A DNA stretch of 64,000 nt from Protonemura montana (taxonomy: Eukaryota > Arthropoda > Insecta > Plecoptera > Nemouridae). The stretch is from assembly GCA_947568835.1 (NCBI GenBank), contig OX387612.1:3162001-3226000 (forward strand), given 5' to 3'. The translations under genes were made by a program, and so were the position numbers. This document shows positions 61,301-64,000 of this stretch, in pieces (the stretch's first letter is position 1; the number at the start of each line of letters is the position of its first letter). A model generated the notes under the pieces. It was not told the origin of the DNA, ran no database searches, and was given only the letters and a program-made list of their open reading frames with translations.

Positions 61301-62918
61301 TAATGCTTGGTGCTATGGTGGTGCTAGTTAGCACGGTGCTACTGACAGTAATACCTGGGTTACGAATCACCGCTCTAGGTCGGGGTTACTGCTTGGTGCT
61401 ATGGTGATATTGCAAAGTAAGGCAACTGTAATAGCTCAAGAAAAACGAAGCTGAAACGTCAAACTATCGACAGGGCGGCCAACAAACTGCCATTGGACGC
61501 GATTTCGGACGGCTCGAGACATTATCGTCGAGGGACAACCTGGTTATTTCGTGATCGCGCCATCGATTATCACGAGAACGTGCTACTGCACAGGTACAAG
61601 CATCAGTATTCCTTTACCTTGGAGATCCGTCATTCTCATCAAATGCACTAAAATTCTTTCAACAAATTATGTGTCCAAATAGCTCAATTGGTAAGAGCAA
61701 CACCCGCGACAGGTGAAAATCGGGGTCCAAGTAGCTCAATTGGTAAGAGCAACACCCGCGACAGGTGAAAATCGGGGTCCAAGTAGCTCAATTGGTTAAA
61801 GCAATACCAGAGACAGGTGGAGATCGGAGTTCCAGTCCCCGTTTTTTAAATCAATTTTAGAGAGGTTATTACTTGTTCCAAATAACAAAATTACTGCAAC
61901 ATATTTTATCTGCGGTTAGGGGTGAACTGCAACGACAAGATGCCTTGCGATTGTGGACCGACGTGCAACAACTTCTCGTCGGACGCGTGCTCGGATCCCA
62001 AAGACTGCTATTGCATGAAACGGGACGATACGGTGAAATGCGGAATGCACCCCGATGTGTTCGTAGCAAAGCCAGGGGTTACCTTGTCTAGGCCCTAGGA
62101 ACCGAGGATCAAAGCTTGAGATAAAACATATGTGCTGAGACTAATTGAATTTTTGTGTATAACAACGCACTGTTTTGACAACGAGCCATGTGGCACTGGT
62201 CTAATGGCGTCAGTGACTGAGTAGATGATGATGAACCTAACCTTGTCTAGAAGGGAGAACGAGAAATCACGATGCCGACACGTAGCCTGCTCCTGTCGAA
62301 GAGCACCAAGGGGACCACCGGCTTAACATCCCTTCCGAAGGACGGTACAACGCGAACAACAGGATTCCTCCACAAATCCATGCTGTCGAGAGGTTGATAA
62401 GCAAAGCGAGTGAAGTTGCTGTACTAACTTTCATCCCTCCAATCTCTCTCCCAAACAGAACTGGTCATGTGTATGATGGTCACCCATCCAATAACTGACT
62501 CACCGCAGTGTCGCTTAACTTAGAAACAGAATTTACCATGTTCGTAGCGGTCGCCCATCCGATTGTTTTATTGACGGCATTCTAGCTCCTTTATTGCTCG
62601 TTTGATTGTGAATATAAGCCACAAAACAGTCGCACATCCTCGACTTGGCCCAACGTTGCTTAATTCCACTGACCATTTTTAAGTATGTTCACCGCCAGGA
62701 TCTTACCTGCGAGTCGGAATCCCTGGCCGGCGGTGTGGGCATCAGAACGACGTCCGCGTCAGCGTCGTTCTCGCAGAACCCTTCGCTGGACACGCTGGAA
62801 CGATTCCCGTCGCGTCGCGGCGGAGCCGGGCTCAACGCGGGGAAGTCACGGCGCGTCAACAGTCGCCGGTCTTGGTACGAGAACTCGACCATGCCGCTGA
62901 GACGGCGCTTGGGAAGAC
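31227..62918 (-). CDS. ZSWIM8: ZSWIM8 (zinc finger SWIM-type 8), C-terminal part, 5' end outside the window
   Basis: Nineteen minus-strand exons join with matching phases, from 62918-62707 to 31376-31227, giving 3,418 coding bases (about 1,139 codons). Human ZSWIM8 has about 1,840 aa. ZSWIM8 (Dora in Drosophila) is a substrate receptor of a cullin-RING ubiquitin ligase that destroys Argonaute in target-directed microRNA degradation. Conserved blocks in order: EGLHAHGHGREACLLGVRLA, KRIPLGTWEIAMIRDRA, LGFEAAVAALGLKANVSEAD, HPLLCEGTRRQ, NQPSEAGAHFMFELAKTVL, TKAGGNSSTSLFTQ, IGLYALGLHNCVSPNWLSRT, GHLTPPEAVSIADRASR, AAAELALSCLPHSHALNPNE, AAKGGGVYPEVLFQVAKYWY, HLLAAYRVGMLALETLARRV, LVQKCQQMYIQCMHQKLYHL. 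The SWIM and BC-box region must lie beyond 64000. The last exon ends at a donor (GTGGGTG); the terminal exon was not found. Two plus-strand genes sit inside its introns. Confidence 0.93.
31430..31800 (+). repeat. Tandem array of four complete 5S-like SINE heads, 92-bp period
   Basis: Each unit holds the whole left part of 5S rRNA: GGTTTGGCGTGTTGGAAACA, GTGAGATCACCGAAGTTAAG and GTATTGGATGGGTGACCACC. The non-5S segment of other copies is absent. Not functional 5S genes: the 3' third (box C end and closing stem) is missing. Confidence 0.8.
32140..32265. repeat. Degenerate tail copy of the tRNA foldback element
   Basis: GATTTAAATTGCAAACGCTT and a diverged inverted arm (GTAATAGTGTTCATTATAAT); no tRNA core. 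Confidence 0.6.
32437..32685 (-). repeat. tRNA-derived foldback element
   Basis: Minus-strand tRNA core (TAGCTCAATGGTTCAGAGCA, GGAGTTCGAGTCCGCG) flanked by inverted tails. A second tail (GTTTGGGCATCAATTTTTGA) lies at its right end. Confidence 0.75.
32931..33105 (-). CDS. ZSWIM8: ZSWIM8 exon r
   Basis: Encodes GTQYLHQFCVCAVNSIVSPF, VLHDVALEAAHFLS and ALTPLVQKCQQ. Donor GTAAGG, phase 2. The 6.4-kb intron before it hosts the EFCAB1-like gene. Confidence 0.93.
33125..34695. other. ZSWIM8 intron, nothing identified
   Basis: AT-rich intron between exon r and the nested gene; no repeat family recognised. Confidence 0.5.
34705..34845 (+). CDS. EFCAB1: EFCAB1-like exon 1
   Basis: MTYYDLIWNPSLQRRLTNKH through FTPDELQNLLILYYK; donor GTACGA, phase 0. 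Confidence 0.8.
34705..37954 (+). CDS. EFCAB1: EFCAB1/calaxin-like EF-hand protein with eroded calcium sites, nested in ZSWIM8 intron
   Basis: Four exons join in phase: 34705-34845, 35624-35763, 36561-36733 and 37752-37954, 218 aa (human EFCAB1/CLXN is 211). Calaxin is a neuronal-calcium-sensor-type protein of ciliary outer dynein arms. Matches to the family: LTNKHADTLTALTK near the N-terminus, MSLMTLFLRSTIEEKARHCF, VYDMYNEGFLIKRRM and KIEFADYLKIV. The EF loops are weak: residues 83-94 keep only the first Asp; 118-129 have Tyr at position 3 and Arg at 12; 165-176 keep D1, D3 and E9 but have Phe at 5 and Asp at 12. Calcium binding is therefore doubtful. It lies on the strand opposite ZSWIM8, wholly inside one intron. 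An overlapping upstream ATG at 34698 is in another frame. The assignment to this family is firm; orthology is not. Confidence 0.86.
35624..35763 (+). CDS. EFCAB1: EFCAB1-like exon 2
   Basis: LNEKGPMDIYRFKYIVHKAL to IFRMYDKGRQVIPVEE; acceptor TGTCTTCAG, donor GTAAGT, phase 2. Confidence 0.82.
35940..36455 (+). mobile_element. 5S-rRNA-derived SINE, full length
   Basis: Head ACGGTTTGGCATGTTGGAAA, two core units, body (CGTCTTTCGGAAGGGACGTT) and tail AAACAGTGCGTCATTAAGCA. In intron 2 of the EFCAB1-like gene. Confidence 0.83.
36561..36733 (+). CDS. EFCAB1: EFCAB1-like exon 3
   Basis: Encodes MSLMTLFLRSTIEEKARHCF and YDMYNEGFLIKRRMISLLKE; acceptor ATCCACAG, donor GTACGT, phase 1. The palindromic MITE starts 60 bp after it. 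Confidence 0.85.
36793..37203. mobile_element. Long palindromic MITE (copy 2)
   Basis: Same inverted arms as 30181-30602 (CGTTGAGTGTAGGTTATAGG ... CCTATAACCTACACTCAACG), with a short deletion in the right arm. In intron 3 of the EFCAB1-like gene. Confidence 0.82.
37752..37954 (+). CDS. EFCAB1: EFCAB1-like exon 4
   Basis: VKELADTIIKSTDGDRFGKI to LPLYFF then TAG; acceptor TGTCGCCAG. Confidence 0.85.
38058..38063 (+). promoter_or_regulatory. Polyadenylation signal AATAAA of the EFCAB1-like gene
   Basis: First AATAAA after the stop, 104 bp downstream. Confidence 0.5.
38815..39275 (+). mobile_element. 5S-rRNA-derived SINE, best full-length copy
   Basis: One 5S-like head (ACACCGGTTCTCGTTAGATC, ACCGAAGTTAAGCAACACTG, AATGGGTGACC), one core, body and the tail AAAACAGTGCGTCGTTAAAC. 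A good reference for the family because the core is not amplified. Confidence 0.85.
39476..39665 (-). CDS. ZSWIM8: ZSWIM8 exon q
   Basis: Encodes VHRQPHQYSQAQWRHLLAAY, RVGMLALETLARRVHDDRPQ and PPYGEDVKWLLRVAKKL. Donor GTGAGT, phase 1. Confidence 0.93.
39700..40440 (+). repeat. 73-bp satellite, about 10 units
   Basis: Consensus GACATAGCAATAAGCACAAG, CATAGCACACAAGGATCTTA, AAACTTGGTTATCATATGGG, ACTGCACACAATT. Lies in a ZSWIM8 intron between exons p and q. Confidence 0.93.
40508..40621 (-). CDS. ZSWIM8: ZSWIM8 exon p
   Basis: Encodes GQLTVIQGPAQPPPNVCPPG and a Gln-rich end (PRQQAQ). Donor GTAGAT, phase 0. Confidence 0.83.
40860..41070. repeat. Foldback repeat with (TTAA)n centre
   Basis: Inverted arms (TTTTTAGACTCATGTCTACT; AACTATTTGAACTTGG and inverse) enclose a run of TTAATTAA units. 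Adjacent to ZSWIM8 exon o. Confidence 0.72.
41122..41388 (-). CDS. ZSWIM8: ZSWIM8 exon o
   Basis: Encodes MPYSLVGLHPHRLIPHPHPP, HMFLAPPAFQYPPHTANQAY and PGYHMQPPPTMQ; this Pro/His-rich region is also present in human ZSWIM8. Donor GTCAGT, phase 0. Confidence 0.88.
41545..42120. other. ZSWIM8 intron, AT-rich, nothing identified
   Basis: Very AT-rich, with ATTATATTATA-type simple sequence. Confidence 0.5.
42215..42375 (+). repeat. tRNA-derived element, best-preserved core
   Basis: GCCCAAG / TTTGGGC acceptor stem, A-box TAGCTCAATGG and an intact B-box GGTTCGAGTCC. Arms GTCTCAAAAA and TTTTTGAGAC flank it. The anticodon loop lacks a T at position 33, so it is not a working tRNA gene. Confidence 0.8.
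42659..42880 (-). CDS. ZSWIM8: ZSWIM8 exon n
   Basis: Encodes SAPGGMDQLMDNEGCHDDGG and a Gly/Pro/Met-rich low-complexity stretch to MSHVPYTT. Donor GTGAGC, phase 0. Confidence 0.85.
42986..43475. mobile_element. MITE with GGGAAATCTC termini (copy 2)
   Basis: Same termini and internal sequence as 28229-28672, with an extra 30-odd bases near 43355 and two intact TGACGTCA sites (43164, 43175). Homology continues about 40 bp beyond the right terminus. Confidence 0.78.
43540..43668 (-). CDS. ZSWIM8: ZSWIM8 exon m
   Basis: Encodes CKEQSDLMLEHSCLTVENAA and KGGGVYPEVLFQVAKYWYEL. Donor GTGAGT, phase 0. A MITE ends about 70 bp downstream of it. Confidence 0.92.
43760..43955 (-). repeat. 3' half of a 5S-SINE
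   Basis: ACGACGCACTGTTTTGACAA, AACCTAACCTAGCCTAGAAG and TTAACGTCCCTTCCGAAGGA: tail and body only. Confidence 0.78.
43985..44545 (-). repeat. 92-bp satellite, about 6 units
   Basis: TTGCCATGACGACTTCCAAT, CACATGCAGTGAAATTCAGA, GTTTCTGTGAGCTAGAGATC, CAACTTATAGTTGAACATTT. Inverse orientation relative to 52355-53015. Confidence 0.92.
44697..44908 (-). CDS. ZSWIM8: ZSWIM8 exon l
   Basis: Encodes GQAMEIGAPAISFLIDTWEG, HLTPPEAVSIADRASRGCDP and NIVRAAAELALSCLPHSHAL. Donor GTAATT, phase 0. Confidence 0.93.
44955..45150. repeat. Foldback repeat
   Basis: Arms TTTTTAGACTCATGTCTACT / AACTATTTGAACTGGGTTTT and the inverse at 45095-45145. Confidence 0.72.
45160..45480 (-). repeat. Tandem partial tRNA units (about 52 bp) within a tRNA element
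   Basis: Four copies of the minus-strand unit containing GCTCAATTGGTTAGAGCAAC and CGCGACAGGTGGAGATC, each lacking the T-arm 3' half. They are followed by the usual 5' flank (AAATACACTAAAATCGTCTC on the minus strand). Confidence 0.8.
45830..45977 (-). CDS. ZSWIM8: ZSWIM8 exon k
   Basis: Encodes HGPHRALHICAFQIGLYALG, LHNCVSPNWLSRTYSSHVSW and IT. Donor GTGAGT, phase 1. Confidence 0.93.
46146..47036 (+). repeat. 12-bp satellite (CCTATATGCAGT), about 74 units
   Basis: Almost perfect 12-mers alternating CAGTCC and CAGACC. The unit is a multiple of 3, so it reads as a fixed MQSY/MQTY peptide repeat; not a gene. In the ZSWIM8 intron between exons j and k. Confidence 0.96.
47040..47215. repeat. TATATCATATG-type simple repeat
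   Basis: AT-only palindromic simple sequence abutting the 12-bp array. Confidence 0.8.
47220..49420. other. ZSWIM8 intron, nothing identified
   Basis: No known repeat or exon recognised. It contains a poly-T run near 48867. Confidence 0.45.
49425..49565 (-). CDS. ZSWIM8: ZSWIM8 exon j
   Basis: Encodes IPNQPSEAGAHFMFELAKTV and TKAGGNSSTSLFTQ, nearly identical to human over this block. Donor GTCAGA, phase 0. Confidence 0.93.
50090..50208 (-). CDS. ZSWIM8: ZSWIM8 exon i
   Basis: Encodes AGGSNGGQSSASGDFEPHMV and NPPPAPQVTTTRTSK, low-complexity linker. Acceptor TTCTTGCAG, donor GTACGA, phase 0. Confidence 0.8.
50284..50575 (-). repeat. 5' part of a 5S-SINE with two core units
   Basis: Body (AACGTCCCTTCCGAAGGACA) followed by two ~91-bp core units, minus orientation. 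Confidence 0.8.
50703..50932 (-). CDS. ZSWIM8: ZSWIM8 exon h
   Basis: Encodes GDLAISLLVHYKDDSNKVAR, IMDKLLDREVHQL, then a Lys/Pro-rich linker. Donor GTTAAT is unusual, but the next exon continues in phase 1. Confidence 0.88.
51030..51530 (-). repeat. Tandem 5S-SINE cores, about 6 units
   Basis: ~91-bp units as at 465-1125, ending about 10 bp from the donor of ZSWIM8 exon g. Confidence 0.85.
51541..51703 (-). CDS. ZSWIM8: ZSWIM8 exon g
   Basis: Encodes ALSQRDLRNQLTNPGFRLVS, DEILGFEAAVAALGLKANVS and EADHPLLCEGTRRQ. Donor GTGAGA, phase 2. A 5S-SINE array begins within about 10 bp of the donor. Confidence 0.92.
52350..53015 (+). repeat. 92-bp satellite, about 7 units
   Basis: Consensus AAGTTGGATCTCTAGCTCAC, AGAAACATCTGAATTTCACT, GCATGTGATTGGAAGTCGTC, ATGGCAACAGTTTCAACAAA. 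The array ends about 25 bp from ZSWIM8 exon f. Confidence 0.93.
53040..53226 (-). CDS. ZSWIM8: ZSWIM8 exon f
   Basis: Encodes VKLANQECELVSLLKRIPLG and LLPIMLASFIFDALSAP. Donor GTATGT, phase 1. Confidence 0.9.
53375..53735 (-). repeat. 5S-SINE body with two core units
   Basis: CCGGTGCCAGCACGTAGCCT, CGTCCCTTCCGAATGACGGT and two ~91-bp cores; it ends close to ZSWIM8 exon e. Confidence 0.8.
53764..53934 (-). CDS. ZSWIM8: ZSWIM8 exon e
   Basis: Encodes ATLAKCAFLCTLLAESLEHF and LAFRVGLFGLEMARPPASTK. Acceptor TTCTCCAG, donor GTAAGA, phase 0. Confidence 0.9.
53970..54260 (-). repeat. tRNA-derived foldback element
   Basis: Minus-strand tRNA core with B-box GGTTCGAGTCC, flanked by tails in both orientations (CAATGCGCGGGGTATTTCAT at the left, GCATCAATTTTTGAGACG at the right). 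Confidence 0.8.
54270..54645. other. ZSWIM8 intron, AT-rich, nothing identified
   Basis: No repeat or exon recognised. Confidence 0.45.
54648..54699 (-). repeat. Second, different tRNA-like fragment (tRNA-Lys-like head)
   Basis: On the minus strand GCCCGGATAGCTTAGTTGGT resembles the tRNA-Lys 5' half. The B-box is broken (GGTCCCGGGCTCC) and the anticodon arm is unclear. Probably a SINE head. Confidence 0.5.
54885..55330 (+). repeat. 53-bp satellite, about 8 units
   Basis: AACCCAATGACAGGACGTTT, AACATTAGCGCTGTGACTCT, GACTAAACCTGTA repeated every 53 bp. In the ZSWIM8 intron between exons d and e. Confidence 0.93.
55426..55628 (-). CDS. ZSWIM8: ZSWIM8 exon d
   Basis: Encodes VLFARAEGLHAHGHGREACL and AQELLANPPDLTLDLPQQPL, ending GKKKK as in the human protein (KGKKNK). 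Donor GTGGGC, phase 0. Confidence 0.88.
56085..56400 (-). repeat. Dispersed element, inverse of 6730-7075
   Basis: GTGCTTAGGTGAGCTGTCGC, AGGACTTTGCACGATAAGCG, GGAACCAGCTCCCGGGTTGA and TATATCCCGGCAAGTTACGA. A partial third copy lies at 56640-56770. It joins a foldback arm at 56398. Confidence 0.65.
56398..56980. repeat. Foldback repeat, arms 56398-56600 and 56815-56980
   Basis: Left arm TTTTTAGACTCATGTCTACT ... CCCGACGTTTTGTAGC; right arm CTGAAGAAGTAACTAGTATA ... AAGTAGACATGAGTCTAAAA. A fragment of the 56-kb element lies between them. Confidence 0.72.
57040..57228 (-). CDS. ZSWIM8: ZSWIM8 exon c
   Basis: Encodes DVDSDVSCVGTPESRRPSKD, a Ser run and DEYNVYFYDPKALLSS. The acceptor region (TTGCAG) is duplicated about 300 bp upstream. 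Donor GTTGGT, phase 1. Confidence 0.8.
   Translation of the reverse strand, partial: TKTWTRTCLASARRRAVVPRRTGRLLRPTRSSPATSTTSTSTTRRRFCPAPASSRPRKLTRC
57300..57485 (-). repeat. tRNA-derived SINE
   Basis: Minus-strand core with TAGCTCAATGGTTCAGAGCA and GGGTTCGAGTCCGCG, 5' flank GTCTCAAAAAGCC, 3' tail ATTGCAAGCGTTTGCAATTT. It sits just upstream of ZSWIM8 exon c. Confidence 0.83.
58017..58212 (-). CDS. ZSWIM8: ZSWIM8 exon b
   Basis: Encodes EGGGSDSASSSGASTSRVPA through FDIAGCFSPELPSTS to ADKLK: low-complexity Ser/Gly linker. Donor GTAAGTTG, phase 1 out. Confidence 0.78.
58545..58656 (+). CDS. Ly6-like gene exon 1
   Basis: Signal peptide and first CxxC (CHFCDQ). Ends TCAAG followed by the GC donor GCAAGT; phase 1. 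Confidence 0.65.
58545..62098 (+). CDS. Secreted Cys-rich Ly6-like protein, nested in a ZSWIM8 intron
   Basis: Four exons join in phase: 58545-58656, 59657-59863, 61474-61593 and 61920-62098, 205 aa. Residues 1-20 (MTFPTISVMFAVIFMAANLI) look like a signal peptide; an in-frame ATG at 58470 would add 25 residues. The mature protein opens with CHFCDQG and later has ITRTCYCTGVNCND, spaced like the first and last cysteine motifs of a Ly6/three-finger domain. A second Cys-rich tail follows (MPCDCGPTCNNFSSDAC, DPKDCYCMKRDDTVKCGMHP). There is no hydrophobic C-terminus, so secretion rather than GPI anchoring is likely. I do not recognise a named orthologue. Intron 1 begins GCAAGT, a GC-AG intron; an exon 1 ending at 58656 is supported by phase with exon 2. 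Intron 2 contains the 60/86-bp satellite, intron 3 tRNA repeats. Confidence 0.75.
59107..59430. mobile_element. Near-complete foldback element
   Basis: About 320 bp of two inverted arms: CCCGACGTTTCGTAACTTGT / ACAAGTTACGAAACGTCAGG and GCAGTCCTGACAATTTTCCG / inverse, meeting near 59280. No open frame. In intron 1 of the nested Ly6-like gene. Confidence 0.8.
59657..59863 (+). CDS. Ly6-like gene exon 2
   Basis: EYLQDACSPDDEFQNEFPEV, SCRLPKGEEPLCKVTQVTAC and YHTYGCGRQSELVK. Acceptor AACGCAG; an alternative acceptor at 59670 would break the phase with exon 1. Donor GTACGC, phase 1. Confidence 0.75.
60230..61410 (-). repeat. 60/86-bp satellite, minus orientation
   Basis: Reverse complement of 13560-14890: GGTGCTATGGTGGTGCTAGT, TAGCACGGTGCTACTGACAG, AATACCAGGGTTACGAATCA. 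It fills intron 2 of the nested Ly6-like gene. Confidence 0.94.
61474..61593 (+). CDS. Ly6-like gene exon 3
   Basis: RPTNCHWTRFRTARDIIVEG and QPGYFVIAPSIITRTCYCT. Acceptor ATCGACAG, donor GTACAA, phase 1. It starts about 60 bp after the satellite. Confidence 0.72.
61625..61870 (+). repeat. tRNA-derived element with tandem partial cores
   Basis: 5' flank CATTCTCATCAAATGCACTA, then three ~52-bp units (TAGCTCAATTGGTAAGAGCA, CACCCGCGACAGGTG), only the last continuing into a T-arm. Confidence 0.8.
61920..62098 (+). CDS. Ly6-like gene exon 4
   Basis: VNCNDKMPCDCGPTCNNFSS to FVAKPGVTLSRP then TAG at 62096. Acceptor TGCGGTTAG. Confidence 0.78.
62160..62525 (-). mobile_element. 5S-SINE, 5' truncated
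   Basis: Tail AACGCACTGTTTTGACAACG, body (TAACATCCCTTCCGAAGGAC) and one core unit on the minus strand. Confidence 0.8.
62707..62918 (-). CDS. ZSWIM8: ZSWIM8 exon a (first seen)
   Basis: Encodes LPKRRLSGMVEFSYQDRRL and SVSSEGFCENDADADVVL to ARDSDSQ, the poorly conserved, acidic middle region. Acceptor TTTTCCAG, donor GTAAGA, phase 0 out. Confidence 0.78.
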
Positions 62919-63007
62919 CTGGAAAACAAGTCGACACATTTTCAGCATTTTCCACTATTGTGTCGTGAATGAGTAAATTGTAAGCTTGAAGAAATCGAAA
63001 AAACAAA

Positions 63008-64000
63008 AGTGGTCATTTGGCGGTGCTACCATGGTGCTACATAATACGACCGGTGATATTATAAAACCCCGACCTAGAGTGGTCATTTGGCGGTGCTGCC
63101 ATGGTGCTACATAATACGACCGGTGGTATTATATAACCCCGACCTAGAGCGGCCATTTGGCGGTGCTACCATGGTGCTACATAATACGACCGGTGGTATT
63201 ATAAAACCCCGACCTAGAGTGGTCATTTGGCGGTGCTGCCATGGTGCTACATAATACGACCGGTGGTATTGTATAACCCCGACCTAGAGCGGTCATTTGG
63301 TGGTGCTACCATGAGGCTACATAATACGACCGGTGGTATTATATAACCCCGACCTAGAGCGGTCATTTGGCGGTGCTACCATGGTGCTACATAATACGAC
63401 CGGTGGTATTATATAACCCCGACCTAGAGCAGTCATTTGGCTGTGCTACCATGATACTACATAATACGACCGGTGGTATTATATAACCCCGACCTAGAGC
63501 GGTCATTTGGCGGTGCTACCATGGTGCTACATAATACGACCGGTGGTATTATATAACCCCGACCTAGAGCGGTCATTTGGTGGTGCTACCATGAGGCTAC
63601 ATAATACGACCGGTGGTATTATATAACCCCGACCTAGAGCGGTCATTTGGTGGTGCTACAATGGTGCTATATAATACGACCGGTAGTATTATATAACCCT
63701 GACCTAGAGCGGTCATTTGGTGGTGCTACCATGGAGCTACAAAATACGACCGGTGGTATTATATTACCCCGACCTGGAGCGGTCATTTGGTGGTGCTACC
63801 ATGAGGCTACATAATACGACCGGTGGTATTATATAACCCCGACCTAGAGCGGTCATTTGGCGGTGCTACCATGGTGCTACATAATACAACCGGTGGTATT
63901 ATATAACCCCGACCTAGAGCAGTCATTTGGCTGTGCTACCATGATACTACATAATACGACCGGTGGTATTATATAACCCCGACCTAGAGCAGTCATTTGG
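63008..64000 (+). repeat. 70-bp satellite, about 14 units, running off the window
   Basis: CCCCGACCTAGAGCGGTCAT, TTGGCGGTGCTACCATGGTG, CTACATAATACGACCGGTGG, TATTATATAA every 70 bp. CCCCGACCTAGAGCGGT is shared with the 60/86-bp satellite. Confidence 0.95.

Overview
This is a 64 kb window of an AT-rich eukaryotic nuclear genome. Split genes with GT-AG introns, insect-style (A)ACCTAACC runs, SINEs, foldback elements and many minisatellites point to an arthropod, most likely an insect. The species is inference only; nothing in the window fixes it.

Five protein-coding genes can be assembled exon by exon with matching splice phases. (1) 382-4508, plus strand: a small GPI-anchored Ly6/uPAR three-finger protein of 163 aa. 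(2) 17747-9582, minus strand: a seven-exon class-III PLP enzyme of about 469 aa, ethanolamine-phosphate phospho-lyase (ETNPPL/AGXT2-like). (3) From beyond the right edge to about 31.2 kb, minus strand: the C-terminal ~1,139 codons of ZSWIM8, the cullin-RING substrate receptor of target-directed microRNA degradation, in 19 exons with long repeat-filled introns; its N-terminal SWIM half lies outside the window. Two plus-strand genes are nested in its introns: (4) 34705-37954, an EFCAB1/calaxin-like protein of 218 aa with eroded EF-hands, and (5) 58545-62098, a secreted Cys-rich Ly6-like protein of 205 aa whose first intron is of the rare GC-AG type.

Layout: 0-5 kb Ly6 gene; 5-9.5 kb repeats and unassigned AT-rich DNA; 9.5-17.8 kb ETNPPL; 17.8-31.2 kb mostly gene-free, with a 29-bp satellite, SINEs and MITEs; 31.2-63 kb ZSWIM8 with its two nested genes; 63-64 kb a 70-bp satellite.

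The repeats are the most distinctive part. There is a 5S-rRNA-derived SINE whose ~91-bp core has been amplified in tandem at many loci; a tRNA-derived element built as a foldback; foldback elements carrying a Penelope/hammerhead-like motif; two MITE families; and at least nine tandem-repeat families (12, 26, 29, 41, 53, 60/86, 70, 73 and 92 bp). Several families occur at two or more distant loci, often inverted, and some have a single-copy relative elsewhere in the window. Most long open frames here are translations of these arrays and are not genes.
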